The translations under genes were made by a program, and so were the position numbers. Below, piece after piece: positions 1-19,185 of a stretch of DNA of 61,392 bases. Each line of letters starts with the position of its first letter. Position 1 is the stretch's first letter. Origin of the DNA: Paracoccus fontiphilus (GTDB taxonomy: Bacteria > Pseudomonadota > Alphaproteobacteria > Rhodobacterales > Rhodobacteraceae); NCBI RefSeq assembly GCF_017356265.1, contig NZ_JAFNAW010000019.1:1-61392 (forward strand). The letters are read 5' to 3'. The notes below the pieces were generated by a model. That model was not told the DNA's origin and made no database searches. It saw nothing but the letters and a program-made list of their open reading frames with translations.

Positions 1-88
1 CCGTCAGCGTCGTCTTGCCGTGGTCAACGTGACCAATCGTGCCAATGTTGACGTGCGGTTTCGTCCGTTCAAACTTTGCCTTTGCCAT
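1..88 (-). CDS. tuf: Elongation factor Tu, N-terminal fragment (cut by window edge)
   Basis: First 29 codons of an EF-Tu gene running off the left edge of the window. The visible part carries the start of the G domain, including the P-loop GHVDHGKT. The 88 bases are identical to the first 88 bases of the complete tuf at 26347-27522, so this is the second of two tuf copies. An AAGGAG ribosome binding site lies seven bases before the ATG. It sits 63 bases downstream of fusA in the same direction, the usual last position of the str operon (rpsL, rpsG, fusA, tuf). EF-Tu delivers aminoacyl-tRNA to the ribosome. Confidence 0.95.
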
Positions 89-151
89 AAGCAGGGCTCC
101 TTAATTCATCGTTGTCGTGGAACGGGCGGGACTTTCGCCCCGCCCCGCCGA

Positions 152-2275
<2,124 letters not shown>

Positions 2276-2293
2276 GGTCTGAATCCTTTTGCC

Positions 2294-2776
<483 letters not shown>

Positions 2777-3148
2777 TTACTTCGGACGCTTCGCGCCGTA
2801 TTTCGAACGACGCTGGCGACGATCCTTGACGCCCTGGGTATCCAGCACACCGCGCAGGATGTGGTAACGGACACCCGGAAGGTCTTTCACGCGGCCGCCG
2901 CGGATCAGCACGACGCTGTGTTCCTGCAGGTTGTGCTTTTCGCCCGGAATGTAGGAGATGACCTCGAAGCCGTTCGTCAGGCGGACCTTTGCCACCTTAC
3001 GCATAGCGGAGTTCGGTTTCTTCGGCGTCGTGGTGTAGACGCGCGTGCAGACGCCGCGCTTCTGCGGACAGCCCTGAAGGTGCTGCGACTTCGAGCGCTG
3101 CACCTTGGGCTGCCGCGGTTTGCGGATCAGCTGTTGGATCGTAGGCAT
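2777..3148 (-). CDS. rpsL: 30S ribosomal protein S12
   Basis: Decoding-centre protein, 123 residues, full length. The loop [12 protein letters not shown] carries the lysine equivalent to E. coli Lys43, and [12 protein letters not shown] carries the Lys88 equivalent, so both classical streptomycin-resistance positions have the sensitive residues. It is the first gene of the str operon (rpsL, rpsG, fusA, tuf). A promoter about 210 bases upstream (3358-3386) fits transcription of the whole group. Confidence 0.98.
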   Translation of the reverse strand: MPTIQQLIRKPRQPKVQRSKSQHLQGCPQKRGVCTRVYTTTPKKPNSAMRKVAKVRLTNGFEVISYIPGEKHNLQEHSVVLIRGGRVKDLPGVRYHILRGVLDTQGVKDRRQRRSKYGAKRPK

Positions 3149-3357
3149 TCGGTTCCCCGTCTTGCTCTGTCAATACTCGCAACCGACCGGTTGCGCCGCT
3201 TCTCGACGGCATTTCACGCGAATCGCGAAATGCCAAACCCATCCGGCCCCGGTTTCCCAGGGTGGACGGGAAAATTCCAGAGGATCGGGGCGGTTAGAGG
3301 CCCGGATCATGACCACAGAAGGTTCTGGCCCCAAGCGGTTTCCCGCCGGGTGTGGGG

Positions 3358-3386
3358 CGTATATGGGGAATCGACTGGGGTGTCAA
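3358..3386 (-). promoter_or_regulatory. sigma70-type promoter of the str operon
   Basis: On the minus strand a perfect TTGACA (3386-3381) is followed after exactly 17 bases by TATACG (3363-3358). The predicted start near 3351 would give a leader of about 200 bases before rpsL. The TGA inside the -35 box is also the stop codon of the upstream glycosyltransferase gene. The match and spacing are seen directly; promoter activity is inferred. Confidence 0.7.
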
Positions 3387-4222
3387 CAAGACCGGCCCCC
3401 CGCCGCCCCGGACAGCCGGCCTGCCAGACCCTCCAGGATGTCGCGGCGCAGCGCGAAGCGACGGGCCAGTTGGCGGTCCAGGTCGCCTTCGCCGATCTCC
3501 CATGGGATACCCGGCCCCATGTCGCCCGAGTCGCTGTCGGCATGGATCGAGCGGATGAACATCAGCGGCCGCGTGACCGCCACGCCGGGCATCCACAGCG
3601 GCAGCCTGGTATGGTTGAAGTGAAGCGCCGTCTGCGGCTGGTCCGGGGGCAGGAAGATCGTCAGGGCCACGCCCATGTTGTGCGCGATCCGTGGGGTGAA
3701 CTGAAGCCCCCCTGCCCCGGCGCGCAGCATCAGCCCCCGGGAATGGTCCAGCGACAGCCGGCGCTCGGGTTGCCACAGGCCCCGCACCGCCGCGAAGTCC
3801 CTGCGCGCCGAGGCGACATAGTCCACCGCCACGGCATCGTCGTCGTCATGGCGGAAATGGCCCACCACATCCGCCGCTGGTTCGACATGGGGTGCGATGG
3901 CCGTCCGGCAGGCTTCCAGGTGCCGATCCATCGGCGCGACCAGTTCCAGCCGCAGTTGCGGCGTCGCCGCCCCCAGATCCCGCAGGTGCGACAGATAGGG
4001 CTCGGGCAGGTCGGGGCCGGTCATGATCACCAGCGTGAAGTCGGGATCGGTCTGGGCCAGCCAGCCCGGCAGCGCCAGCGTGGTGAACCACAGCCATCGC
4101 CGGGCCAGCCGCTCGGGGTCGTAGAGAAAGGCGCGGCGTTCCTCGATGCTGGCGTGGTCCCTCTGGTAGCCACGCAGGCCGACGTAGGAGAACCGGCACA
4201 GGCCCAGCATCTGCACCCGCAT
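3383..4222 (-). CDS. Putative rhamnosyltransferase-like glycosyltransferase
   Basis: 279 residues starting MRVQMLGLCRFSY. The N-terminal pattern, the segment FTLVIMTGPDLPEPY and especially the acidic DDDDAVAVDYV motif resemble the family annotated as putative rhamnosyl transferase, in which the acidic run is expected to bind the nucleotide-sugar metal. The acceptor is unknown; surface polysaccharide is a guess. There is no signal peptide. The start overlaps the stop of the upstream EamA gene by one base (TGATG), so the two are translationally coupled. The 3' end overlaps the str promoter. A long in-frame extension upstream is ignored because it runs through the EamA gene. Confidence 0.7.
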   Translation of the reverse strand: MRVQMLGLCRFSYVGLRGYQRDHASIEERRAFLYDPERLARRWLWFTTLALPGWLAQTDPDFTLVIMTGPDLPEPYLSHLRDLGAATPQLRLELVAPMDRHLEACRTAIAPHVEPAADVVGHFRHDDDDAVAVDYVASARRDFAAVRGLWQPERRLSLDHSRGLMLRAGAGGLQFTPRIAHNMGVALTIFLPPDQPQTALHFNHTRLPLWMPGVAVTRPLMFIRSIHADSDSGDMGPGIPWEIGEGDLDRQLARRFALRRDILEGLAGRLSGAAGGRSC

Positions 4223-5160
4223 CAGCGAACCTTGCCCAGTTTGGCCTCGCGCAGGATCGTGTAGATGCCCGCGGCGACCACCAGGGCCGATCCGGCCCAG
4301 GTCCACAGATCCGGCCATTCGCCAAACACGATCAGCCCCATGACGATCGCCACCAGCAGCGAGGTATAGCGGAACGGCGCCACGTAAGAAATCTCTCCCA
4401 CCCGCATGGAAGCCACCGCGGTGACATAGCCGACCGTGAGGAAGGCCCCGCCCAGGACCAGCAGCAGCGCCTGCGACAGGCTGGGCATGACCCATCCCTG
4501 CCCCAGGCTGACGACAAGGCCGACCAGCGTGACCCCGGCGGCGGCGTAAAAGGCGATCGTCGCCGAACTGATGTCGCGGCCGAAGCCGCGTGTCGCAAGA
4601 TCGCGCAGCGCGACCATGGCCATCGCGCCCATGGCGACCACCGCCCAAGGGCCGAACACGCTGCCGCCCGGCCGCAGGATCAGCAGAACGCCCAGGAAGC
4701 CCAGGATCACGGCGCTGATGCGGCGCCAGCCCAGCGTCTCGCCAAAGAACAATGCGGCGGCAACCATGACCACCAGCGGCAGGGCCTGCATGATCGCGGA
4801 CAGATCGCCCATCGCCATGTTCTGCAAGGCATTGAGGAACAGGATGGTCGAGGCGACCTCGCCCACCATGCGCCAGGCCATCGGCCGCCGCGCGGCAGCG
4901 GGAATGCGCAGGCTCAGGCCGCCCAGCCTCGGCGCCACGGCGACGATGAAGGCCATGACGACCAGGCCACGCAGGGTGATCGCCTGGTAAAGCGGCAGGT
5001 CCTGGGCGACGAACTTCATCACCGTGTCGTTCAGCCCGAAGGCCACCATGCACAACGCCATGAGGCTTGCGCCCCGCAGGTTGTCGCCGGGCAGAGGCAC
5101 CGCCGGACGGATGGACGCCGGTTTCATCCGGCGGATCGGCGACATGATGGGGGTACGCAT
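4222..5160 (-). CDS. EamA/DMT-family transporter
   Basis: Inner-membrane protein of 312 residues with about ten hydrophobic segments in two halves, the usual duplicated EamA architecture of the drug/metabolite transporter superfamily. Segments such as LMALCMVAFGLNDTVMKF near the N terminus and VALRDLATRGFGRDIS mid-protein are typical of the S-adenosylmethionine/permease-like members. The substrate cannot be told from sequence. The ATG at 5160 gives a 30-residue cytosolic lead; an internal Met just before the first membrane segment is an alternative. Translationally coupled to the glycosyltransferase downstream and separated from rpoC by the rpoC terminator. Confidence 0.85.
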   Translation of the reverse strand: MRTPIMSPIRRMKPASIRPAVPLPGDNLRGASLMALCMVAFGLNDTVMKFVAQDLPLYQAITLRGLVVMAFIVAVAPRLGGLSLRIPAAARRPMAWRMVGEVASTILFLNALQNMAMGDLSAIMQALPLVVMVAAALFFGETLGWRRISAVILGFLGVLLILRPGGSVFGPWAVVAMGAMAMVALRDLATRGFGRDISSATIAFYAAAGVTLVGLVVSLGQGWVMPSLSQALLLVLGGAFLTVGYVTAVASMRVGEISYVAPFRYTSLLVAIVMGLIVFGEWPDLWTWAGSALVVAAGIYTILREAKLGKVR

Positions 5161-5225
5161 GAAAACCTCGTCCTCTCTGCGGACAGAGGGTCATTCCGCC
5201 GGCGCTGTCAAGCTGGCCGGACATG

Positions 5226-5254
5226 AAAAGGCCCGGCGCAGGGCCGGGCCTTTC
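5226..5254 (-). terminator. Rho-independent terminator after rpoC
   Basis: An 11-bp GC-rich stem (arms 5227-5237 and 5243-5253) with a five-base loop; on the minus strand it ends in four T. It lies about 20 bases beyond the rpoC stop codon and ends the rpoBC transcript before the EamA gene. Confidence 0.8.
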
Positions 5255-5275
5255 CGTGGTTCATGGTGCGGACGA

Positions 5276-9511
<4,236 letters not shown>

Positions 9512-9546
9512 TCTTTTTTCCTAATGAAAGGGCGCGGGGGAGAGAC

Positions 9547-9601
9547 GGTGCGTGAAGATCACGCACCCTACGGCATGGTAGGGTGCGTGCTTGCACGCAC
9601 C
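9547..9601. repeat. Nested inverted repeats between rpoB and rpoC
   Basis: Two copies of the unit GGTGCGTG ... CACGCACC stand head to head. The first pairs 9547-9554 with 9560-9567; the second pairs 9582-9590 with 9593-9601. The inner halves also form a perfect 12-bp inverted repeat (9560-9571 with 9578-9589) around a six-base loop. The second copy runs into the last base of the rpoB stop region. Similar GGTGCGTG/CACGCACCCTAC sequences are, from memory, dispersed repeats in Rhodobacteraceae; this needs a genome search. Confidence 0.85.
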
Positions 9602-9602
9602 G

Positions 9603-13748
<4,146 letters not shown>

Positions 13749-13922
13749 GAGGTCTTGTCACCTTTCGTCTTCGCGCGCGGTCCTGGTCGGGGCACCCAGG
13801 ACACGGGCCTACGAATGCAGGGGTAAGGTCCCATTCATGCCGCCCGTCCCACCGCGCGGCTCCCGAACCTTGAACATGCCCTGAAGGATTGTCTGACCCA
13901 GACCGCCCTTCAAGACAGGTTC

Positions 13923-13951
13923 GGCAGGGACCGGAAAATCCGGACCCTGCC
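13923..13951 (-). promoter_or_regulatory. Hairpin downstream of rplL, possible attenuator or processing site
   Basis: Thirteen-base arms (13923-13935 and 13939-13951) pair with one central A-A mismatch around a three-base loop. It lies 26 bases past the rplL stop in the 229-base gap before rpoB. On the transcribed strand no T run follows, so it is unlikely to stop all transcripts. In E. coli the same gap holds an attenuator and an RNase III site that set the rplL to rpoB ratio; a similar role is inferred. Confidence 0.5.
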
Positions 13952-13977
13952 CCTTTTTCAACCAGCCTGGCGGCCGA

Positions 13978-14352
13978 TTACTTCAGCTCGACCTTGGCGC
14001 CAGCCGCTTCGAGCTTCTTCTTCATTTCCTCGGCGTCGGCTTTGGAAGCGCCTTCCTTCACCTTGCCGCCGGCTTCGACCAGGTCCTTGGCTTCTTTCAG
14101 GCCCAGGCCGGTGATGCCGCGAACTTCCTTGATCACGTTGATCTTGTTGGCGCCGGCTTCGACCAGGACGACGTCGAATTCGGTCTTTTCCTCGGCGGCT
14201 TCAGCCGGGCCAGCGGCCGGGCCAGCCATCATGACGGCGCCGCCGGCGGCGGGCTCGATGCCGTACTTGTCCTTCAGGATCGTCTTCAGTTCCTGGGCTT
14301 CCAGCAGGGTCAGGCCCACGATTTGTTCGGCGAGTTGGTTCAGATCAGCCAT
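13978..14352 (-). CDS. rplL: 50S ribosomal protein L7/L12
   Basis: Stalk protein of 124 residues that recruits translation GTPases. The N-terminal dimerisation helix ([19 protein letters not shown]), the Ala/Gly/Pro-rich hinge around residues 35-55 and the C-terminal domain with [15 protein letters not shown] are all present. It follows rplJ after 63 bases; L10 and multiple L12 dimers form the stalk. The base composition is slightly richer in alanine and lysine codons than neighbours, as usual for L12. Confidence 0.98.
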   Translation of the reverse strand: MADLNQLAEQIVGLTLLEAQELKTILKDKYGIEPAAGGAVMMAGPAAGPAEAAEEKTEFDVVLVEAGANKINVIKEVRGITGLGLKEAKDLVEAGGKVKEGASKADAEEMKKKLEAAGAKVELK

Positions 14353-14415
14353 TTTTCCGTTCTTTCAGTTAGGGTTCCAACGTCGGGTTTTCAACCACAC
14401 GCGGGGATTGGTTGC

Positions 14416-14931
14416 TTACGCAGCCTCACGTTCCTCAAGGGTCGTGAGGATGCTCGCGATGTTCGAGGCAGGCGCGCCAATGGCACCGGCGATGCTGGAA
14501 GCAGGCGCACCGAGGCAGGACACGATCTGAGCGATAAGCTCTTCACGCGACGGCATCGAGGCGACGGCTTTCACACCGGCCGGGTCCAGGGCCGAGTCAC
14601 CCATTGCACCGCCCAGGATCACGAAGCGTTCGTTGTCCTTGGCGTACTTGTCGGCGATCCGGGCAGCAGCCGTCGGATCTTCCGAATAGGTGATCACGGT
14701 CATGCCCGTCAGGTAGTCGGCGATGCTTGCGCAAGGCTTACCTTCCAGGGCGATCTTGGCGAGCTTGTTCTTGGCCACGCGAACCGAACCGCCGGCTTCG
14801 CGCATGCGCGAGCGGAGGTCCTGCATATGTGCAACCGTCATCCCCTCGTAGTGGGCAACCACCACGACGCCAGAGCTTTCAAAGATCTGGCCGAGTTCTT
14901 CGACCACCTGTTCTTTTTGTGCTCTATCCAC
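14416..14931 (-). CDS. rplJ: 50S ribosomal protein L10
   Basis: Stalk base protein, 171 residues when started at the GTG at 14931. I chose this start because the protein then begins (M)[16 protein letters not shown], the standard alphaproteobacterial L10 beginning, and because GGAG lies eight bases upstream. A longer ATG-initiated reading would add 13 residues without family similarity. The C-terminal helical part that binds L12 dimers is present. It lies upstream of rplL and downstream of rplA with a 216-base leader between rplA and rplJ. Confidence 0.93.
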   Translation of the reverse strand: MDRAQKEQVVEELGQIFESSGVVVVAHYEGMTVAHMQDLRSRMREAGGSVRVAKNKLAKIALEGKPCASIADYLTGMTVITYSEDPTAAARIADKYAKDNERFVILGGAMGDSALDPAGVKAVASMPSREELIAQIVSCLGAPASSIAGAIGAPASNIASILTTLEEREAA

Positions 14932-15147
14932 GGTTTCACTCCAAGTTGGGGGTTTCCCCCCGGCTCTCACTTTCCCGCCCCGAAGGGCAGGTCGGGTCCG
15001 TCTAGGGCAAGATCACCCGAAGGAGTCCTTCGGAAAAATGCTTCCCCATCTCAGGAAGGACATTAAGCCGGTTTCCCGGCACCCTCCGTCTCGGACAGGA
15101 CGGGGCGGCATTTCGCCCCGCCATTCCCGGCTTTCACCGGAAAATTC
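14932..15147 (-). promoter_or_regulatory. rplJ leader region, likely L10 autoregulatory mRNA
   Basis: The gap between rplA and rplJ is the only long one within the ribosomal part of the cluster. It holds several hairpins, including CCGAAG / CTTCGG at 15017-15033 and a GGGGCG / CGCCCC stem near 15102-15118. In many bacteria the L10-L12 complex binds this leader and represses rplJL translation. The assignment rests on position and structure only; I do not identify the L10 binding loop. Confidence 0.4.
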
Positions 15148-15846
15148 TCAGTTGGCCGTTGCCGAGGCCACGTCCACCGACACGCCCGGCCCCATGGTCG
15201 AGCTGATCGAGACCTTCTTCATGTAGGTCCCTTTCGCGCCCGAGGGCTTGGCACGGCTGACCGCGTCCACGAATGCGCGCAGGTTCAGGGCCAGCTTGTC
15301 GGCATCGAACGACACCTTGCCGATGCCGGCATGGACGACGCCCGCCTTCTCGGCCTTGAACTGGACCTCGCCGCCCTTGGCGGCTTCCACGGCGCCCTTC
15401 ACGTCAACCGTCACGGTGCCGACCTTGGGGTTCGGCATCAGGTTGCGCGGGCCGAGGATCTTGCCCAGGCGGCCGACCAGCGGCATCATGTCCGGCGTCG
15501 CGATGCAACGGTCGAACTCGATCTTGCCGGACTGGATGGTCTCCATCAGGTCCTCGGCGCCGACGATATCCGCACCGGCGGCCTTGGCTTCGTCAGCCTT
15601 GGGACCGCGGGCGAAGACGGCGACGCGGACGTCCTTGCCGGTGCCGGCGGGCAGCGTCACGACGCCACGGACCATCTGGTCGGCGTGGCGCGGATCGACG
15701 CCCAGGTTCAGCGCGATCTCGACCGTCTCGTCGAACTTGGCGGACGCCGCGCCCTTCAGCAGGGTGATCGCGTCCTCGACGGTCAGGTTGGCCTTGCCTT
15801 CGAACTGCGCGCGGGCGGCGGCTTTTTTCTTGGAAATCTTCGCCAT
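15148..15846 (-). CDS. rplA: 50S ribosomal protein L1
   Basis: L1 stalk protein, 232 residues, full length, moves with deacylated tRNA in the E site. The N-terminal lysine-rich start [12 protein letters not shown], the [21 protein letters not shown] segment and the C-terminal TMGPGVSVD motif are typical. It lies three bases after rplK. In E. coli L1 represses the rplK-rplA message through the rplK leader; the same is plausible but not shown here. Confidence 0.98.
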   Translation of the reverse strand: MAKISKKKAAARAQFEGKANLTVEDAITLLKGAASAKFDETVEIALNLGVDPRHADQMVRGVVTLPAGTGKDVRVAVFARGPKADEAKAAGADIVGAEDLMETIQSGKIEFDRCIATPDMMPLVGRLGKILGPRNLMPNPKVGTVTVDVKGAVEAAKGGEVQFKAEKAGVVHAGIGKVSFDADKLALNLRAFVDAVSRAKPSGAKGTYMKKVSISSTMGPGVSVDVASATAN

Positions 15847-15849
15847 GGC

Positions 15850-16302
15850 TTAGCCTTTCACCTCGATACCGATCGACCGGGCAGAGCCGAGGATGATCTT
15901 CATGGCCTGATCGACGTCATTGGCCGACAGGTCCTTCATCTTGGCTTCCGCGATCTCGCGCACCTGCCTGACGGTCACGGAACCGGCGACCGTGCGGCCC
16001 GGCTTGTCCGAACCCTTGGCGCGGTTGCGCTTGCCGACCGGCTTCAGGCCTGCGGCCTTCTTCAGCAGGAAGGACGCGGGCGCGGTCTTCGTCTCGAAGC
16101 TGAACGACTTGTCGGCGTAATAGGTGATCACGACGGGAACGGGCGAACCCTGTTCCATTTCCTGCGTGCGAGCGTTGAACTCCTTGCAGAATGCCATGAT
16201 GTTGATGCCGCGCTGACCCAGAGCCGGGCCGACGGGGGGCGACGGGTTGGCTTGACCCGCCTTGATTTGCAGCTTGAGGCTGCCGACAACTTTCTTGGCC
16301 AT
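15850..16302 (-). CDS. rplK: 50S ribosomal protein L11
   Basis: GTPase-centre protein of 150 residues. The proline-rich N-terminal part [18 protein letters not shown] (thiostrepton-binding domain) and the RNA-binding C-terminal domain with [16 protein letters not shown] are clear. It is a few residues longer than most family members because of an insertion around [20 protein letters not shown]. It lies 74 bases after nusG and three bases before rplA. Confidence 0.98.
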   Translation of the reverse strand: MAKKVVGSLKLQIKAGQANPSPPVGPALGQRGINIMAFCKEFNARTQEMEQGSPVPVVITYYADKSFSFETKTAPASFLLKKAAGLKPVGKRNRAKGSDKPGRTVAGSVTVRQVREIAEAKMKDLSANDVDQAMKIILGSARSIGIEVKG

Positions 16303-16376
16303 AGGGCCTTCTCCTTATCATCACGCCTGCGATGCAGGCCGACTTAGCGGTGCGGCTTCCAGCCTCCCGCAGACGA

Positions 16377-16913
16377 TCACGAGGCCTTGGAAACCTGCGT
16401 GAATTCCAGTTCGACCGGCGTGGGCCGGCCGAAGATCGACACCGTGACCTTCAGGCGGGACGAGATCTCGTCCACCTCCTCGACCATGCCCGAGAAGCCG
16501 TCGAACGGCCCGTCGGTCACGTTGACCTTCTCGCCGATCTCGAAGCGGATCAGGTTGCGCGGGGCCACGGCCTCGCCCGTTCCGCTGCGGTTCAGCATCG
16601 CGTTCACTTCGTCGTCGCGCATGGGCATCGGCTTGCCATGCGCGCCGAGGAACCCGGTGACCCGGTTGATCGAGTTCACCAAGTGGTAGGTCCGGTCCGA
16701 CATGTCCATGTGGACCAGCACATAGCCCGGCATGAAGCGGCGCTCTGACGTCACCTTCTTGCCGCGACGGATCTCGATCACTTCCTCGGTCGGGACCAGC
16801 ACCTCGTCGATCTGTTCTTCCAGGCCCTTCTCGGCGACGGCCTGCCGGATCGCCTCGGCGACCTTCTTCTCGAAGTTCGACAGGACGCTGACCGAATACC
16901 AACGCTTTGCCAT
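16377..16913 (-). CDS. nusG: Transcription termination/antitermination factor NusG
   Basis: Processivity factor that bridges RNA polymerase with Rho or the ribosome. The 178 residues hold the N-terminal NGN domain (MAKRWYSVSVLSNFEKKVAEA, then FMPGYVLVHMDM) and a C-terminal KOW motif (GEKVNVTDGPFDGFSG). It stands between secE and rplK, the standard order. The 173 bases between secE and nusG contain no convincing promoter. Confidence 0.98.
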   Translation of the reverse strand: MAKRWYSVSVLSNFEKKVAEAIRQAVAEKGLEEQIDEVLVPTEEVIEIRRGKKVTSERRFMPGYVLVHMDMSDRTYHLVNSINRVTGFLGAHGKPMPMRDDEVNAMLNRSGTGEAVAPRNLIRFEIGEKVNVTDGPFDGFSGMVEEVDEISSRLKVTVSIFGRPTPVELEFTQVSKAS

Positions 16914-17086
16914 GTTCCGATCGACCCCTGTTCCGTCAAAAGGGAATCACCCCAGATGCCGGGCAATCCCATGAATTCCAATGCGTCCGCCAAAATTGAA
17001 ATCGGCGCGCATGCGGATTCGATGCACGCCGCCTGTCGGACAGTCGGGGGCAAATACCCCCCTTTGACCCAAAATGCAAGCCCCGA

Positions 17087-17281
17087 TCAGTTGCTGATCA
17101 GGCTCAGCCCCTCGGTGATGCCGAAGCGGATGGCAAGGTCCACCAGCGAAAAGAACACGCTGAACAGCGCGGCCAGGATCAGCACCATGATGGTGGTCGT
17201 GATCACCTCGCGGCGCGTCGGCCAGGAGATCTTGGCAGCCTCGGCGCGGACCTGGTTGATGAACTGGACGGGATTGGCCAC
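17087..17281 (-). CDS. secE: Preprotein translocase subunit SecE
   Basis: Small inner-membrane subunit of the SecYEG channel. Started at the GTG at 17281 it has 64 residues, begins (M)ANPVQFINQVRAEAAKISWP and has the single membrane segment TIMVLILAALFSVFFSLVD typical of short SecE. AAGGAG lies six bases before this GTG, while the ATG 19 codons upstream has no ribosome binding site and would add an unrelated basic tail. First gene of the secE-nusG-rplKAJL-rpoBC cluster. Confidence 0.94.
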   Translation of the reverse strand: MANPVQFINQVRAEAAKISWPTRREVITTTIMVLILAALFSVFFSLVDLAIRFGITEGLSLISN

Positions 17282-17309
17282 GGCAGGCTCCTTGAACTTT
17301 GCAGCGCGG

Positions 17310-17338
17310 GATGTAGCGCGCCCGGCCTTGCAGTTCAA
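17310..17338 (-). promoter_or_regulatory. Candidate secE promoter
   Basis: TTGAAC (17338-17333) and TACATC (17315-17310) on the minus strand are 17 bases apart, 29 bases upstream of the secE start. Match to the sigma70 consensus is only partial. An inverted repeat CTTGAACT / AGTTCAAG (17291-17298 and 17332-17339) spans it. Confidence 0.4.
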
Positions 17339-17435
17339 GCTTTACGCGCCAAAGGTCCCGGACCGGCATCCGACGTCTTGCGCGCCTGCCGGCATATTCC
17401 TAGGGATCGCCTCGCAACCGAAAGGGGAACTTGCC

Positions 17436-18584
17436 GTGCGACGCCTTGTCGAAATGGCCGGCCATCCGCGTCTCCGCGCGCTTGGCCCGTCCACAGCCGC
17501 CATTCCTGCGACCGAGGCGCTGCGGGCGGGCGCCGGCGCGATCATCGGCCTTGCCGCGGCGGCGGGCCTTGCCATCGTCATCGCGCCGGAATTTTGGTTG
17601 GGGATCTATCTGATCGCGCCCTTCGGGGCGACATCGGTGCTGATCTTCGCCGCCCCGAACAGCCCCCTGGCACAGCCCTGGCCCGCCATCGTCGGCAACA
17701 CGATGTCGGCCCTGGTGGCGCTGCTGATCTGCCGTCTGACGACCAACCCGCTGATCGCGGTGCCGGCCTCGGTCGGGGTGGCGATCATGGCCATGGCGCT
17801 TTGCCGGGCGACGCATCCGCCGGGCGGGGCCGTGGCGATGACGGTGGCCATCGGCGCCGACAAGATCGCCCCGCTGGGCCTGGGCTTCGCCTTCCTGCCC
17901 GTCATGGTCGGGACCACCCTTCTGGTGGGGATCGCCGTGCTTTACGCCCATGCGACCGGGCGGCGCTATCCGTTCCGCCAGTTCGGCGAGCCGAACCCCA
18001 ACGGCACCGCCGATCCCGCCCCGCCCGAGCGCCTCGGCCTGACCGAGGACGAGCTGTCGCGGATTCTCGTGCGCTACAACCAGTCCCTGAACCTCGGGGT
18101 CGAGGATCTGGCCCGCCTGCTTGCCGCGGCCGAGATGCAGGCCGCAAGCCACCGCACCAAGGCACAGACCACCCGCGACATCATGTCCCGCGACCTGGTG
18201 ACGGTGGCGCCGGACACCCCCCTGCTGGAGGTCGCCGCGCTTTTCTCGCGCCACGGCTTCACTTCGCTGCCGGTCGTAGGGCCGGACGGCCGCTATCTGG
18301 GCGTGATCTTCCAGTTGCACCTGATCGCACGGACCCATGCCCAGTTTCGCCCCGACGGCAGGCTGTCGCGCGCGGGCGGCGACCTGCGCGCCGCCGATGT
18401 CATGGGAACCCGCCTGCCCACGGCCCGGCCCGATACGCCGATCGCCGCCCTGCTGCCGCAGCTTGCCTCAAGCGACACGGACGCGGTGCCCGTGCTGGAG
18501 GACGGTCGCATCGTCGGCATCGTCACGCGGACGGATCTGGTTGCGGCCCTGGCTCGCGAAAGCCTGCGACGTGACGACGATTGA
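17436..18584 (+). CDS. HPP-family membrane protein with two CBS domains
   Basis: 382 residues from a GTG preceded by AAAGGGGA; an ATG six codons later is an alternative. The N-terminal 170 residues hold about four hydrophobic segments and the HPP signature RATHPPGGAVAM. The C-terminal part carries a CBS pair: the first near TTRDIMSRDLVTVAPDTPLLEVA, read in parts as DIMSRDLVTV and GFTSLPVVG, the second near DVMGTRLPTA and DAVPVLEDGRIVGIVTRTDL. HPP proteins have been linked to nitrite/anion transport in plants and cyanobacteria; CBS pairs usually sense adenine nucleotides. It is oriented against its neighbours and lies between secE and tRNA-Trp. Confidence 0.85.
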   Translation: MRRLVEMAGHPRLRALGPSTAAIPATEALRAGAGAIIGLAAAAGLAIVIAPEFWLGIYLIAPFGATSVLIFAAPNSPLAQPWPAIVGNTMSALVALLICRLTTNPLIAVPASVGVAIMAMALCRATHPPGGAVAMTVAIGADKIAPLGLGFAFLPVMVGTTLLVGIAVLYAHATGRRYPFRQFGEPNPNGTADPAPPERLGLTEDELSRILVRYNQSLNLGVEDLARLLAAAEMQAASHRTKAQTTRDIMSRDLVTVAPDTPLLEVAALFSRHGFTSLPVVGPDGRYLGVIFQLHLIARTHAQFRPDGRLSRAGGDLRAADVMGTRLPTARPDTPIAALLPQLASSDTDAVPVLEDGRIVGIVTRTDLVAALARESLRRDDD

Positions 18585-18596
18585 TGTGCGGAAGAC

Positions 18597-18672
18597 TGGC
18601 AGGGGTTGGGGGACTCGAACCCACGACCCTCGGTTTTGGAGACCGATGCTCTACCAACTGAGCTAAACCCCT
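18597..18672 (-). tRNA. trpT: tRNA-Trp (anticodon CCA)
   Basis: 76 bases with an encoded CCA end. Acceptor arms AGGGGTT and AACCCCT pair fully, the D arm TAGCTCAGTTGGTAGAGCA, the anticodon loop CTCCAAA with CCA, and the T arm with GTTCGAGTC are all standard. It lies upstream of secE in the same direction, as in many proteobacteria, but here the HPP gene separates them. Confidence 0.97.
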
Positions 18673-18728
18673 GCAGTGCGGCCCTGATAGGATTTGCGAA
18701 AGGTCGCGTCAAGCGGGGAAACGCAGGA

Positions 18729-19124
18729 TCAGGCCTGCCTGATCGGCCGCGCCGCCCCGTCTTCGTCCAGGGCGACGAAGGTGAAGGTCGCCTCGGTCAC
18801 CTGCTCGCCGCTGTCGCGGTCGCGCTCGCGGCGCCATGCCTCGACATGGATGCGCATGGAGGTGCGCCCGACATGGACCAGCTCGGCGTAAAGCGACACC
18901 TCGTCGCCGACCTTGACGGGACGGTGGAACTTCATTCCCTCGACCGCGATGGTGGCGCTGCGGCCCCGCGCGGTCAGGGCCGCGACCGATCCGGCGGCAA
19001 GGTCCATCTGGCTCATCAGCCAGCCGCCGAAGATGTCGCCCGCCGGGTTGGTGTCGGCCGGCATGGCGATGGTGCGGATCGTGGGGCTGGGGGGCGGCTG
19101 CGTGGCCGGCTGTGTCTGGCTCAT
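18729..19124 (-). CDS. Acyl-CoA thioesterase (hotdog fold)
   Basis: 131 residues, begun at the ATG at 19124 because AAGGGAA lies just upstream; a longer reading frame adds 33 residues of no similarity. The motif NPAGDIFGGWLMSQMDLAAG is the family active-site helix with the Asn and Asp expected in YciA-like hexameric thioesterases, and the RPVKVGDEVSLYAE strand follows. It should cleave short to medium acyl-CoA in the cytosol. No operon partner; it stands alone after tRNA-Trp. Confidence 0.9.
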   Translation of the reverse strand: MSQTQPATQPPPSPTIRTIAMPADTNPAGDIFGGWLMSQMDLAAGSVAALTARGRSATIAVEGMKFHRPVKVGDEVSLYAELVHVGRTSMRIHVEAWRRERDRDSGEQVTEATFTFVALDEDGAARPIRQA

Positions 19125-19185
19125 GGCGTTCCCTTGCTGGACTGGTGCCGCCAATAGGTCACGCCCGCCGCCCTGCGGCAAGCCG

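Noticed and set aside
18673..18728. A possible second tRNA next to tRNA-Trp
   Set aside because: No cloverleaf can be formed in the short remaining sequence.
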